NCBI GenBank assembly: GCA_036936605.1
Contig: JAUPFV010000001.1
Span: 245,208,925 to 245,272,924, forward strand
DNA length: 64,000 nt
From: Limnanthes douglasii subsp. nivea
Taxonomy: Eukaryota > Streptophyta > Magnoliopsida > Brassicales > Limnanthaceae
Direction: 5' to 3'
Shown here piece after piece: positions 34,047 through 46,504 of this stretch; the stretch's first letter is position 1, and each line of letters begins with the position of its first letter. The notes beneath the pieces are model-generated. The model made no database searches and had not been told where the DNA came from. It saw only the letters and a list, made by a program, of their open reading frames with translations. Made by a program: the position numbers and the translations under genes.

Positions 34047-35060
34047 ATGGAAGAGATCCCTCGACTCAAATAAAGGGTTGCCCAAAATCTGCAAAACAAC
34101 ACCAAGGTTGATCGATTTGATAAGAGAGCCTTTTCGTGCCATAAATCTTACTTTGATGTTGTTCTTCAACCAAAATCTATAACGCCCTTCAAACTCACCT
34201 ATACACAACTCAAAGAAAACCACATATCTCTTGAGTTTGAAGATCAAGACAACGATTTTCTCCTTCAATCATCATCCTATAAACTTATAGGAAAATTCAC
34301 AAAAGGGTTTCCAAAGAAACCAATTCTTGACAAGTTCTTTGAAAACAAAAAATTCGAAGGTGATTTTACATACTCCAATTGGGACTCAAGACATTTGTTC
34401 ATGGAATTTTCTTTGAAAGAGGATATTGGAAAGATATGGTTCAGAGGGGTTTGGTCAGTTGATAAGTATTCGATGCGAGTCCTAAAGTGGTTGCCTTCTT
34501 TCAATCCTAAAAAGTAATATCTTATTGTTCACACATGATCAGAATTAAACAATTCCCTGAACATCTTTATAACAAGGATATCATTGAAGCTATAACTTCC
34601 TCAATTGGGAATCCAATCAAAACATGGATTCCACCTGAGAACAAGGCAGTATATATCTGTTATGCATAGGTAGAGATAGACATCTCCAAAAAGCTTCAAC
34701 ACAAGGTATGTATAGGCTTTGGAAATAACAAAGGCTCATAGATTAATGTCAGTTACAAAGATCTACCAAAGTATTGTGATAACTGTTTGCATATGGGATA
34801 TAATAGATCATGCTGTAAAAACTTAATCCTGAAATGGACGATAAAGACAATCACAACTCTCAAATGGTAATAAAAGAAACAGACCATACCTCTTCACCAA
34901 CGAACCCACCAATCCTGAAGAAAAGCAATGATGTTCAATCCTCCAAACTCAAATCAATCATTGTTAATCCTGTTGAAAAATATACAAAAAATCCTGATCA
35001 AAGTTACCCCAAAACTATAATAGAAGGAAACAACACAACAACACATCCACATTGTTATTA
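34047..35060 (+). pseudogene. LINE1 ORF1 (DUF4283-like and zinc knuckle)
   Basis: RNA-binding, gag-like protein of plant LINEs. ATG at 34047, TAA eight codons later, then open to about 34517 through the DUF4283-type block (LIGKFTKGFP, FEGDFTYSN, IGKIWFRG). The knuckle near 34775 reads CDNCLHMGYNRSCC, with the His replaced by Tyr. A lysine/serine-rich tail (34834-35061) follows. Confidence 0.78.
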
Positions 35061-35068
35061 AACACACT

Positions 35069-38000
35069 ATGCTGGACACACCTATCAATATAACTTGTGT
35101 CTATGATAAATGTCAAATGGGTAATAAAACAAAACTCTGGAACGATTTAAGATTATTTACTTTAGTCTCAAAAGAATGGTTACTTCTTGGTGACTTCCAC
35201 TCTATAATATCTCCTTCAGAATATTATGATTGTATAAATTTATGTCCTCAAAGTGCAAATGACTTTATTAATGTTATAAATGACTGCTTCTTGGAGAATT
35301 CAGGTTTTGTAGGTATAAGGTTCACGTGGACTAACAAAACAAGGTGGAAAAGGTTGGATAAAGTTCTATTCAATTAAGAATGGTTTGATTTTTGCTGAAA
35401 CAAAGGTGGTTCATATGGCTCGCACATGCTCAGATCATACACCAATGTGTATAACCAATAATAAAGAGAATTAATCATGGCAAACCTTTTAGATTTCTCA
35501 ACATTTGGACAATGTAAAAGGAGTATTTGAAGATGGTAGAAGAAAACTAGAATATACCTGTGGAAGGGTATCCTCTATTTGGATAGTGGTACAAAATGAA
35601 ACGATTGAAGAATGCCTTAAAAGAATGGAATAATAATTACTTTGGAGACTTTTTTGATAAAGTCAAACAAGTTGAAGAAAATTTTACTACATGTGCAGGA
35701 AAATACAACTTATCAAAGAGCATCCAAGACAAAAGCAATCTCTCAAAAGCCACGATTGAACATTTGGTTGCTCTTACTATGGAGGAAGAATATTGGGAAA
35801 AAAAGTGCTATGCAACATAGATTCAGGATGGAGATATGAATATAAATGTCTGTCACAATTTTGCGATGAAAAAGAGAAAAAAAGCAGAATAAATGACATA
35901 CAGATCAATCAAAGATGGTGCTATGAGGAAGCTGAAATCAACTCATCTGCATAATCTTATTTTACAGATAATATCTCCTCTACCTTTTACCCTAACATTA
36001 ATAAATAAATTTAATATATGAGAAACAATATATTTAATGTTATTCCTAAAGTTATAACTAAATCTGATAATAATATGCTTCCAACTTTTCCAATAAAAAT
36101 TGAAATATGGAACATTATTCAACTTTTAAATCCTACTGGAGCTGATGGTATGGATGGTTTCAACAAGTGTTTTTATGTAACTTGTTGGAAGATCATCAAA
36201 ATGATCTTGTAATGCTCTGAAAGCATTCATTCAAGGTCACGGCATACCTAAGGGTATACTGGCCACATGAATCTGCCTAATTCTTAAGGTTGAAACTCAT
36301 TCACATTGGAACTAATAGAGACCAATAAGCATGTGTACAGTTATGAATAGAATAATGTCAAAACTAATAAATAACAAACTATCTTTACTTCTGCCTAAAC
36401 TAGTATATGAAGTGCAGGGTGCATATGCCAAAGGAAGAACAATACATGATAACATATTGATAGTAAATAAACTAAATCATGATATAAGAAGAAAAACAAA
36501 GGCTACTAACATTATGATAAATGTAGATATGTCTAAGGCATTATATAATCTATTTCATAGTTTCATCTTCAAAGTGTTATAGAGGTTTGACTTTAATGAT
36601 AATTTCCTTAAGCTAATCAGTAGTCTAATAAGATCGATATTTGTGTCAATTCTTATAAATGGAAGAGCAATAGATGTATTTAAAGCTAATAGAGGGGTAA
36701 GGCAATGTGTTCCCTTGTCCTCCATCTTATTTGTACTTGCAAAAGAAGTTCTATTAAGAGGCTTGTGTGAGGTGTTTATATCAAATAAAAGCCTCAAGTA
36801 CTATAGCATGGGAAACATAACTATTCTATCATTAGATTTTGCTGATGATGTGCTGATATTCACTAATGGTCTAACATATTATAAACAAAGAGAAGACTGA
36901 GATCATCACTTCAAAGACTATGCCCCAGAACAGAAGAAATTGTCTAAACATTCAAACAAGTTTTAAAACATCTTTCTTGCGTACAATATATATCTGGGAA
37001 TAACCCCAGTCCTCACAACAAATCTACCAACTTTATCCCTCTCTTGGATAAGATCAAAGATAAGATAACAAGTTGGGAAGGGAAAATGCTTTCATATGGA
37101 GGCAAACTAATTCTAGTTAACTCTGTTCTAATGTCAATACCCTTGTATTGGCTTCATAATGATTGGATTCCTACTTCTGTCATATAAAAAGTTGAAACAC
37201 TACTGAATAGATTCATCTGAGGTTCAAGCAATGAAGGGAACAAAATTCATTGGTCATCTTGGCCAGTAATATGCAAGCCATTCGTTGAAGGTGGGCTCAA
37301 TATCAGAAGCATCCAAGACATCTAGAAGATTTCTCTTGTCTACTATGGATAAGATTTAGAGAAAATAATTCTCTTTAATCGAATCTGTTACATAATATCT
37401 ATTGTGAAGACAAACATCCACTTCAGTTTGATTATTCAAAACAAGGATCATAAACATGAAAGAGGCTATCTAATATCAAGGAGCTTGCTGAGGCAAACAT
37501 AAAATGGAATCTAGGTAATGGTAAGGTTTAAATTTAGCTGGATAAATGGTATGGTAAACCTCTCCTTATTAGTCTCAATTTAAATTCTAATAACTCTTGG
37601 TTCAAAGATAAGTCAGTCAGCTCTCTGTGGGTTAACAAATCATGGAACATGAATAGCCTTAAACTTCTCTTTACTGACCAAAATATTAACCTTATATCAA
37701 AACTGAGTATCAAAAATCAATCTAGAGATGTCATTATCTAGAGTCTTTCAAATGATGGTAAATTTAATATCAAAGACACATTGAATCTCATAAGAAATCC
37801 AGATAATAATTCATCTCTTTTTGATAAACTATGGAATCAGATAACCCCAAGGGAATTCTCATTTCTTGCTTGGAGCAAATTGCATATTGATTCAATTTTA
37901 AAAACTAAACACCTTACATTGGTCTCAAAATGTCAATTCTACCTTAACTTACAAACTAGAAACCAAATTGTTTTTTTTAACATTTGCTTAGGAAATTTGG

Positions 38001-38757
38001 TCATACTTTGCAGGTATCCTAAAGGTTGATATTAGAAGATTTATGACACTGCAACAAATGTTTAGAACATGATTTTGGTATTCCTCTAACAAGACGCACA
38101 TCAAGACAACCCTGCCTATAATTATCAGCTCGGTGATATGGCAGCAGAAAAATAAAGTTAAAATGAATGCATACAGAATCTCAACCACTACAACAATCAA
38201 GTATATCAAGAACACGCTCATGAGTCTAGACTATTCTAATCTTTTGAAAATTAAAAACTGGAGACAAAATAAGAGTGTTGCAATCACCTTGGGATGTCTT
38301 AACCATCTGAAGCAAAAAAAGAAAGTTTCATGTCTTTGCTGGACTCCCCCTGTCCTGTTAGATATAAAATCAACTCAGATGCTAGTTTCCTTCATCAGAA
38401 GAATCAAGTGAAGCTTTTGTCGTTAGAGATAGCAATGGAAAATTTGTGCTTGGATATGAGAGTACTTAAGGAATTCACTCGCCTATCAAAGCTGAAGCTC
38501 GAGCTATCCATGCTGGTCTGCAAATTATGTAAAATCAAGGGTTACATGAAAGTTGACGTTGAAACAAATTCTAAAATAATAGTCTATCTTCTCTCATCAA
38601 GAAGCTACCCCAACCATTTAAGTTTAATTCTCAATAGTATTAAGTCATTATTAACTAGTAAAATGTCTCTTCATTGCATCTATAGAGAACAAAGTCGAGC
38701 AACAGATTGACTAACTTGATGGACTCAAAGATACAAGATGAAAAAAGATGATGAATA
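35069..38757 (+). pseudogene. LINE1 ORF2 (endonuclease, RT, zf-RVT, RNase H)
   Basis: Endonuclease C-terminal part at 35069-35377 (VYDKCQ, LLGDFHSI, FTWTNKTRWKRLDKVLF). RT pieces at 36331-36900 with AYAKGRTIHDNIL, RGVRQCVPLSSILF (Gly-Asp of the GDPLSP block changed) and FADDVLIF. zf-RVT-like piece at 37781-38029 (FSFLAWSKLHIDSILKT). RNase H-like piece 38330-38710 (YKINSDASF). At least ten stops or frameshifts separate the pieces. Confidence 0.82.
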
Positions 38758-40203
38758 ATTTACGTTTGAAGATGTCTTTCAGGAATCTGTGGAACAGAGG
38801 TGTTCAATTCCGTCTCTCTGGTTTCTTCAAGTTCGGTTATGAGAACAAGAAGGGTGTGACCGTGAGAACATAGGTGGCTCTTATGCTCGTGAGAAAGAAT
38901 CATCATGGCCTTGATAAAAAAAGAATCTGAAATCATAAGATGCTACTGAGAAAGGTCTATGTGTTATTCCTACAAACTAGAAAGAAAATCAGTAGACTAC
39001 CTGATGAAACTACATGAAGTTGTTTCATTTCTGGCAAATCGATCTCGAAGCTCTCTCGATGAAGTTGAAAACGATAAAGAAAAATCAAACTAGGTGCTCG
39101 AGTGGCCTACCATTTGATTTGGTGAAAGAGGGAACTGAAAATTTGGCGCCACTAAATTTTCATGGCTTTTCTATTCACTTGAATCCTAAGTTTTGTATAA
39201 ACTCTCGATTAAGTCCCAATTTATAATAAATTTCCTTTTAGCTTTAAAAATAATAATTCAATTTGGTTTTTATTTTTTTATAATTTGTATTTATTATTTT
39301 GTTTATGATAGTTTTATTATTTAAACTTTATTATATTTTAAATTATTTTAAATTAGCTTATGTTTAACAAATATACATATTTAAATTAAACAATTTTTTG
39401 GAACAATTTACAATTTTTAACAAATTTATATATTAAATTTATTAAAACAAATAATAAATATGTTTTATAAATTTGTTAAAATATTTGTTAGGTTTGTGAC
39501 AAAATTAAAAATTTATAGTCTATATATAATTATTATGATATTGTTTTTTTTAGTTTTGTAATTTTTTGGTTGATAGTTAATCATGAAAAAATATTTTATA
39601 GATAAATAAATCATCAACAGATACCAGATCGTGGATACCGGTACTCGACTGACTTAGACGTGTGATTTTTTTTTCCAAACACTTATTCGAACCCGTCGGA
39701 TTTAAAAAAATAAATACAGAACATATACAAGTTTAAGAATATCCGCACCTACCTTGACCCACTACCAACCCCAAAACTATTCGAGAAACTTATTTATCAT
39801 CGTTACACAATTTATAAATATTATTTTTATTTATTAAATAATCATAATAAATATGATTGATATCCATTATAATCATATTAGTAAAAAAGTCATAAAAAAT
39901 AGATGCATTATAATATATACTTAAAACAATCTTTCTTGACCCATGAGTCCGTCAAGAAACGATCTTTCTGGTCTTGTGAATCCAGAAAGAAACAAATTTT
40001 CTAGTCCGATGAATCAATCAAGCAATGATCTTTCTGGTTATCGACCTCAACAAGTCTACGGAATCCTCACTATCTTTTGGTGCATCGCTCGAATCCCTTT
40101 ATGACTTTGTGCCAGTGCCTCTTAAGCAGTGCAGTGCCCTCACCACCAACCAACACAAAAGCGTGTCAAGGATGGAGATAGAAAGGATCCATCCGTAGAT
40201 ACA
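38758..40203. other. AT-rich intergenic DNA, no gene
   Basis: 38758-39240 has weakly coding-like sequence I do not recognise (short frame 39014-39226). 39240-39960 is very AT-rich. 39935-40055 holds three imperfect repeats of a CTTTCT(T/G)G(A/T)-like core near CCGTCAAGAAACGATC. Nothing supports an RNA or protein gene. Confidence 0.5.
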
Positions 40204-40668
40204 ATGAGACGAAATTTGGCGCAGTTCTAGAACCAACGGCTGAAGAAGATTGATAATACTCATGAATTTGATGGCGAACATGCACTACCTCTCACAAGAA
40301 TTAAGAGGTTCATAAAATCAGATCAAGATGTCTAGATGGTAAGTGGAGAAGCTCCTGTCGTGATAGCGAAAGATGTTGAGTTATTCATTATGGAGATGAC
40401 TCTTCGAGTCTGGCAGCATGCTGAGGAGAACAAGCGCATGGTCATGGATGTGACTGACATTGCTCATGATTTAAGTAAATCTGATTCTTTTGACTTCTTG
40501 TTTGATGTTTTACCCTTTGATAAGATGGGTGCAAAAGGATCTTGTACGTGTGAGTATACTACAACAAATCATTGGAAGATTGGACAAGGCATGCAGAAGC
40601 TTGAACATCCTCAGGAACCATTTATGCTCCCAAATCTGATTGACTATGAAAATCATCCAAGTGAGATG
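40204..40668 (+). pseudogene. NF-YC-like (HAP5) histone-fold pseudogene, 5' part
   Basis: NF-YC is a subunit of the CCAAT-binding NF-Y trimer. In one frame from 40204: a NLAQF(stop)NQRLKKID leader as in NF-YC before its core, LPLTRIKRFIKSDQDV, then a stop where NF-YC has Arg, then MVSGEAPVVIAKDVELFIMEM and HAEENKR. The histone fold is recognisable end to end. Stops at 40234 (Trp in the family) and 40333. There is no intron. The copia element cuts it at 40668; about 12 more codons and a TAA (45975-45977) follow on the far side. Probably a decayed retrocopy. Confidence 0.8.
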
Positions 40669-41143
40669 TATTAGCGGAAAATATAAAACAACACTCTTTA
40701 AAACAAATAAACAATTTTGATATAGAGAGAAAATGAGAAATATTACAAGTCATTCTTAGAACTCACACTCGAAGAGAAATATTTTTCCTTCACTCGAGAG
40801 TATTCGTGTCTCTCTTTTCTCTATAACTTTACTTCTTGGTGTGTTTGTGTGATACTCTAGATGGTGGAAGAGCTCCACTATTTATAGTTAGATAGTGGAG
40901 ATAAGGATCCACCATCCAAGATCTTATGGATACTTAAACACTCAACCTCAAGACTACACTTAAGGTAAAAGTGTTTCTTACACTTAACATAAAAGTGTAT
41001 CTTGCATTCAACCTAAAGATGGTATTACACACAACCTCCACTACTAAATAAATATTAATTTAATTGTTTTCATACAATTCATTCTAGATGCTCCTTATTG
41101 AGTGGGTTGGACCCTTTAACCGGGTCAAGTTTACAATCAAACA
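40669..41143 (-). repeat. Copia 3' LTR (left copy)
   Basis: 475 bp, plus-strand TATTAGCGG...AATCAAACA, matching the right copy (TGTTGGCGG...AATCCAACA) with scattered changes, mainly G to A. Confidence 0.9.
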
Positions 41144-42699
41144 CCCCCCCTTAAACTTGATCCCATGACGCCTAATAGTTTCCTTAATCGTTTGAAGTCT
41201 TTGCTTTTCAGTGTCTGGGTGAAAAATATCGGCAGCTTGATTTTGTGTCTTTACATATTCAACTTGCACATCCTTTCTTGAAATACAATCCCTTATGTAG
41301 TGGCAGCGAACGTCGATATGCTTGCTTTGATCATGGAACACTTGATTCTTAGCTAAGGCGATGGCTGACTTATTGTCAACATACACTTTAGTTGGTTCAT
41401 TCTGTGTTAGGTCTATCTCCTTCAGTATATTTCTGACCCAAATTGCATGACTAACATATGTAGTAGTAGCAACATATTCTGCCTCACAAGTGGGCACCGT
41501 GCCAATCAGTTGTTTCTTTGACATCTATGTAAATACAATGTTTCCCATAAAAAATACAAATCCACTAGTACTCATTCGATTGTCTATATCTCCACCCCAA
41601 TCACTATAGTTATACCCAACAAGATTGTAATCATTAGAAATGTAATATAGTAAGCCAAAGTCTATTTTACCTTTCAGATAGCGAAAGATTCTCTTTACAG
41701 CCTTGAAATGAGTTGTTGTTGGAGATTCCATGTAGTGGCTAACCAATCCAAGTGCATGAAGAATATACGCTCTCGTGCAAGTTAGATAGCGTAGACTTCC
41801 TACCCGAATTTTGAATAATGTCGGATCTACACTTTCGCCTTTCGTCATGTTTGAACATTTTGACTCCAAAGTCCATGGGTGTGCTAATCTAGCTACAATT
41901 TTCCATCTTAAACTTCTTCAGGATATCTTGAGCATAGCTTTCTTGTGAGATGAAAATTCCATACTTTTGTTGCCTAACTTCAATGCCAAGGTAGTACGCT
42001 ATGGCTCCAAAACTGCCCTCTCGAATTCCTTTGTCATTACTTCCTTGAATTTATTGAAAATGATTGTGTTGCTTCCTGTGAAGATCAAATCGTCCACGTA
42101 GAGACATACAATAAAAATATCTCCATGTTTGATCTTGGTATATAGAGTTTTCTCGTAAGGATATTTTTTGAAGTCATTCTCTCGGAAATAATTGCCGATT
42201 CTACCGTTCCATGTCCTTGGTGCTTGTTTTAGCCCGTAAAGGGCCTTTTTAGCTTCAACACCTTATCTTCGAGACCTTTGACCTTATAGCCCAATGGTTG
42301 TTGAATGTAGACTTCTTCTTCAAGAATTCCATTTAGAAATGCTGACTTTACATCAATTTGCTGTATCTTCCACTTGTTTTGAGCTGCCAAAGAAATTATT
42401 AGTCTAATAGTTTATAGTTGGGAAACGGGGCGAATACCTCATCATATTCAATTCCCGCCTTTTGACTATAGCATTTTGCAACAAGCCTCACTTTGTGTTT
42501 TTCAGTCTCCCCCATAGCATTTCTCTTTATTTTGTATAAACACCGAACACCTATTGTCTTGCACCCTTTAGGAAGTGAGGTGAGTTCCCTGGTGTCATTC
42601 TTCTCGATGACTCTAATTTCTTTGTCCATCGCGTCTCTCTATTGTTTCTTTTGTGTAGGTTCTTGAAATGTCACTGGTTCACAATCAGCAAAGAGACAA
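41144..42699 (-). pseudogene. Copia RT and RNase H
   Basis: Read on the minus strand. The RT starts near 42629 (MDKEIRVIEKNDTRELT) and has KSAFLNG, the catalytic YVDD at 42100-42089 and LYGLKQAPR. The link piece at 41869-41525 has RVGSLRYLTCTR and YSDWGGD. RNase H at 41524-41150 has CEAEYVA, YVDNKSAIALAKN and HIDVRCHYIR. Stops near 42405, 42000, 41880 and 41524 break the frame. Confidence 0.9.
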
Positions 42700-44048
42700 A
42701 AGAGTGTAAGGTTATCCATTGGTTCGGTTACCTCATAAAGATCACTAAGGCTTCTTGTACGTTCTACAACTCTCTCACTTTGACTATCATTTGACGTTGA
42801 TGAAAGTGGTGAATCTCCATGTATAGTTGATGTCGGTGAAGCATGTGGGGTTGTAACATCTTCTGATTGCTCATTCGGTGTCTGCTCGTCTTCTTCAATT
42901 TGGGGAAAAATGTGAACTCATTTGTATGAGATCCAAAATCCCATTCGCCTTCTTCATCAACTATCACATCTCGGCTTATCACAACCTTCTTATTGTTTGG
43001 GCTGTACATCTTGTAGCCTTTGGAATTTGAGTCGTAACCGATGAAGATAAAACTCTATCTTTTATCATCGAGTTTGGTTCTTTGTTTGTCTGGTACATGG
43101 ACATGAGCTACGCTTCCAAATAATCTAAGGTGGGAATTTCCAGGTTTTTTCCACTCCATGCTTCTTGTGGTGTCTTTCCCCAAACACTTTATGTTGGACA
43201 TCGGTTGGACAAGTAGACCACACATGCCACTACTTCTGCCCAAAAATCCTAAGGAAGTTTCTTACTTTTGAACATGTTTCGCGCCATATCATGGATTGTT
43301 CTATTCTTCCTTCCTGCCACACATATTTTTTGAGGAGATCTAGTAACTGTCAAGCAACGACAAATTCCATGTGCTTCACAAAACTCTTGGAATTCATTGG
43401 ATGTGAACTCCCCTCCTCGATCATATCTCATGGCTTTAATATTATTTTGGCTTTCCTTTTCCACAACTGCTTTGAACTTCTTCAATATTCCAAAGACTTC
43501 GGATTTCTGTTTCAAGAAATATACCCAAGTTTTTATTGAAAAATCATCAATGAAGAGAAGGTAGTAGTTACTTTTACCTAGATAGCTCGACTTGATTGTA
43601 CCACACACATTGGTATGAATAAGCTCAAGAGGCTTCTTGGCTCTTGATTCTGACTCCTTTGGAAAGCTTTTTCTGAATTGTTTTCCAAGTAAACATCCTT
43701 CGCATAGTTGGTCAGGATGATTGATACATGGTAACCCTCTCACCATTTCCTTATTGGACAATAACTCTAAACTTGTAAAGTTTAGATGCCCAAATCGAAC
43801 ATGTCATAGCCACAATGAATCTTTGTAACAAGCCTGAAGACACTTTGCAACATCATTTTAAATATTCAAAGGAAACATTTTATTATTTGACATTTCATCT
43901 TTAGCAATTAAGTCTCCTTTGCCATATCTCCTAAAAAGAATATAATGTTTCATATGAATATCATAGCCTTTTTCTAGTAGTTGTCCCAAGCTCAAGATGC
44001 TGTTTTTCATGCTAGTTACGTAATAGACATTTGAAATTATTTGGTGAC
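42700..44048 (-). pseudogene. Copia integrase (catalytic residues lost)
   Basis: Minus strand. The GAG-preintegrase zinc region starts near 43780 and has CEGCLLGKQ. The core is open 43761-43249. The first catalytic Asp is Asn (LIHTNVCG), the second is kept (YDRGGEF), and the Glu is Gly (VAGRKNR where the family has VAERKNR). The C-terminal region with RLFGSVAHVHVPDKQR lies near 43130. The fragment nearest 44048 has NVYYVTSMKNSILSLGQLL and ends at the inserted LTR. Confidence 0.87.
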
Positions 44049-44275
44049 TGGTGTGGATTATTTTAGACTGAGGGTAATTTTGTCATGTGTTTTAGAGAAT
44101 TTTAAGGGTGTTAAATGTTTGGGTGTTTTGTAGTGAGAGATTTAAGCTGCCTGATTGTATTAAATGTTCATTACCCTCATTAATAAAAGTGGTTGGGTAT
44201 TTATACCCTTAATTATGGACCCATAGGCTTTCGGGTCAAGTTGTAAAACCGGGTCGAGTTTAAAGACCCATTAGT
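44049..44275 (-). repeat. Truncated Tat LTR inside the copia element, reverse orientation
   Basis: Reverse complement of the 3' 60 per cent of the Tat LTRs: TGGTGTGG at 44049 is the LTR end, then the CTGAGGGTAATTTTG, CCTCATTAATAAAAG and GGGTATTTATACCC (TATA) blocks, up to CCCATTAGT near 44274. The LTR start is absent. The copia protein lacks roughly 20 codons at this point, so a deletion took one flank with part of the LTR. Confidence 0.88.
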
Positions 44276-45382
44276 GTTTCCACTTATCATCTCCAAAAAA
44301 TACATTTCCACTCACTTCTTCATTGATCTCTACGAACATGCTTCTTTTCCTACACATATGGTTTCCTGCACCGGTGTCAAGATACCAAGTGTTCTCTTGA
44401 CCTTCATTAGTGTTTTTGTATGTTAGTAGTAACATATATTTTTCCTTTGTTTCTTCTTCACATAGTTGGCCCTCTCGTCAAATCTATTGTTGGGGCCTCT
44501 CTATTCTGAAGCATAATGTCCAAACTTTTGACATTTGTAGCATTGTATTTGAGATTTATCATACCTCGACTTCATATTTCTTCTTCCACGACAGCTTTCT
44601 CGTTTCTCGTAGTTGTGGTTCGAATAATTGTTGTTGTAATTCCAGCCACGTCCACTGCCATGATAACCACCACGTCCGTGGCCTCTGCCTCTGCCTCAGC
44701 CATGTTGGTTTCTATCATCTCTTTGATTTGCACGCATGTCCTTCAATTCTAATTTAAAGAGTTGCTCCCTGATCTCTTGCTTCTTCTGGTTATTTTATTC
44801 ATAGCCTTGTAATGTGCCTTGGAGTTTTTCAATCATCATTTTCTCCAAGTCTTTAGTTTATTCAATCGTCACGACGATATGCTCAAATTTAGGATCCAAC
44901 GAATAAAGTTTTCTATAACTCTCACATCTTCTAACTTATCACCATGTCTTTTTAATTGATTAGAAATGGTTGCTACTCTTGAGAAAGATCCGAAATATAT
45001 TTGTACACTTTCATAGGTAAGGATTCAAATTCACCTCTTAATGTTTGGAGACATACCTTTTTCACCTCTTCGACTCCTTTGTAGGAGATTTGTAATTTCT
45101 CCCACGCTTGTTTGGCGGAAGATGCGCTTGAAATATTTTCAAAGCCTTCATCATTTAATGCTTGATAGACGAGGACAAGAGCTTTTTCGTCTTTTTTTAA
45201 TCTTTCAAAGTTGTTTTATCCTCTTGAGTAAGGCTTGCTTCATCTTCGGGTTCGTCAAAACCTTTTTCGACGGCAGCCTACACATCATGTGCTCCAAGGA
45301 GATCTTTCATCTTGATATTCCAATTATTGTAGTTGTTGTTTTTGAGTGTTGGAACTTGGAAGGATGATACACCATTTGCCAT
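44276..45382 (-). pseudogene. Copia gag and protease
   Basis: ATG at 45382 (MANGVSSFQVPTL, NNWNIKMKDLLGAHDV as in copia gag). A knuckle CYKCQKFGH lies near 44540, its last Cys position lost to a stop. The protease piece near 44390 has WYLDTGAGNHMC. Several stops and frameshifts. Confidence 0.87.
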
Positions 45383-45430
45383 ATTTTTCAATATGTTGAA
45401 AATTTAGAAATTTTTTTGGATAGAGGTTGT

Positions 45431-45443
45431 GGCTCTGATACCA
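45431..45443 (-). other. Copia primer-binding site
   Basis: TGGTATCAGAGCC on the minus strand, three bases from the LTR; complementary to the 3' end of plant initiator tRNA-Met, the usual copia primer. Confidence 0.9.
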
Positions 45444-45446
45444 CTT

Positions 45447-45939
45447 TGTTGGCGGAAAATATAAAACAACACTCTTTTTAAAACAAACAAACAACCGTAA
45501 TATAGATAGAAAATGAGAAATATTATAAGTCACTCTTAGAACTCACACTAGAACATAAATATTTTTCTTCCACTTAAGAGAGCATTTTTCTCTCTCCTTT
45601 CTCTCACTCTAATTTTCTCTCTAACTTTACTTCATGGTGTGTTTGTATGATATTCTAGATGGTGAGAGATCTCCATTATTTATAGAACATAGTGGAGGTA
45701 AGGATCCACCATTCAAGATCTTATGGATACTTAAACACTCTTACTCAAGACTACACTCAAGATAAAAGTGTTTCTTACACTAAACATAAAAGTGTATCTT
45801 GCACTCAACCTAAAGATGGTCTTACACACAACCTTCACTACTAAATAAATATTAATTAATTCTTTGTAGAAGATGCTTTCTAGATGGTCCTTCTTGAGTG
45901 GGTTGGACCCTTTAACCGGGTCAAGTTTATAATCCAACA
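45447..45939 (-). repeat. Copia 5' LTR (right copy)
   Basis: 493 bp, plus-strand TGTTGGCGG...CCAACA with short inverted ends, followed by AGATA, the target duplication. Confidence 0.92.
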
Positions 45940-46364
45940 AGATAGAGCAGGAGAAAGTAAAATCAGAAGATATATAAAGATATCATGTGTTTTAATTGAG
46001 TGAACTAAGCTTGTTGTTGGTATTTTTCTTTCAATTTTAAATGTATTTGGTTGTGTTGTGGTCCTCTAAACATAAGTTGGTCGGTTGTTGTTGTTGCTGG
46101 GTTTGTTCAGTTTTATGTGTAATATGTTGTATAAGTGAATTGTGCTAGAGATTTGGCACTTGCAGTGGTTTTAATAAAGTTCAACTCATGTTGGGTTGTG
46201 GTTTAGAGAAAAAATAATAAATACTTAAAAAGTGCTATACAAATTTTATTCATCTGAAATCAGTGAAAAGAGGACTAAGTATTATCATAGTAAAGAAATA
46301 ATAATAATACGTGGATACAAAAATTAACCTATCTATTTAAAATATTTAAAATAGATTAAATATT
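45940..46364 (+). other. NF-YC pseudogene tail and 3' flank, LINE2 target site
   Basis: 45940-45977 continues the NF-YC-like frame to a TAA. 45978-46348 is non-coding, with AATAAAG near 46174 and an A-rich run near 46208, which may be the 3' UTR and tail of a retrocopy. 46349-46364 (AAATAGATTAAATATT) is the left copy of the LINE2 target duplication. Confidence 0.6.
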
Positions 46365-46504
46365 GAACGTCCATAAATATTAAAGCTGAAACAATAAGGA
46401 CTCAAGGATGAAACATTTCCTCTAAGATTGCAAAGCCAAGAATCCAAAAAATAGAGTCTCTTGTCCATCTTGATCTTCTTTTTTCTTTGTCATTGATCTC
46501 TCAC

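Larger units (their letters stand above)
33891..38757 (+). mobile_element. LINE1: decayed L1-type LINE
   Basis: Non-LTR retrotransposon with ORF1, endonuclease, RT, zinc finger and RNase H in order. It is riddled with stops and frameshifts. The 5' and 3' limits are approximate: I found no clear target duplication or poly-A tail. Confidence 0.82.
40669..45939 (-). mobile_element. Ty1/copia element, minus strand, with a gypsy LTR fragment inside
   Basis: 5,271 bp. LTRs at 40669-41143 and 45447-45939. Target duplication AGATG/AGATA (40664-40668; 45940-45944), four of five bases equal. Primer site for initiator tRNA-Met at 45443-45431, polypurine tract GGGGGGG at 41150-41144 (minus strand). Domain order gag, protease, integrase, RT, RNase H is copia-type. 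All domains carry stops. Confidence 0.92.
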
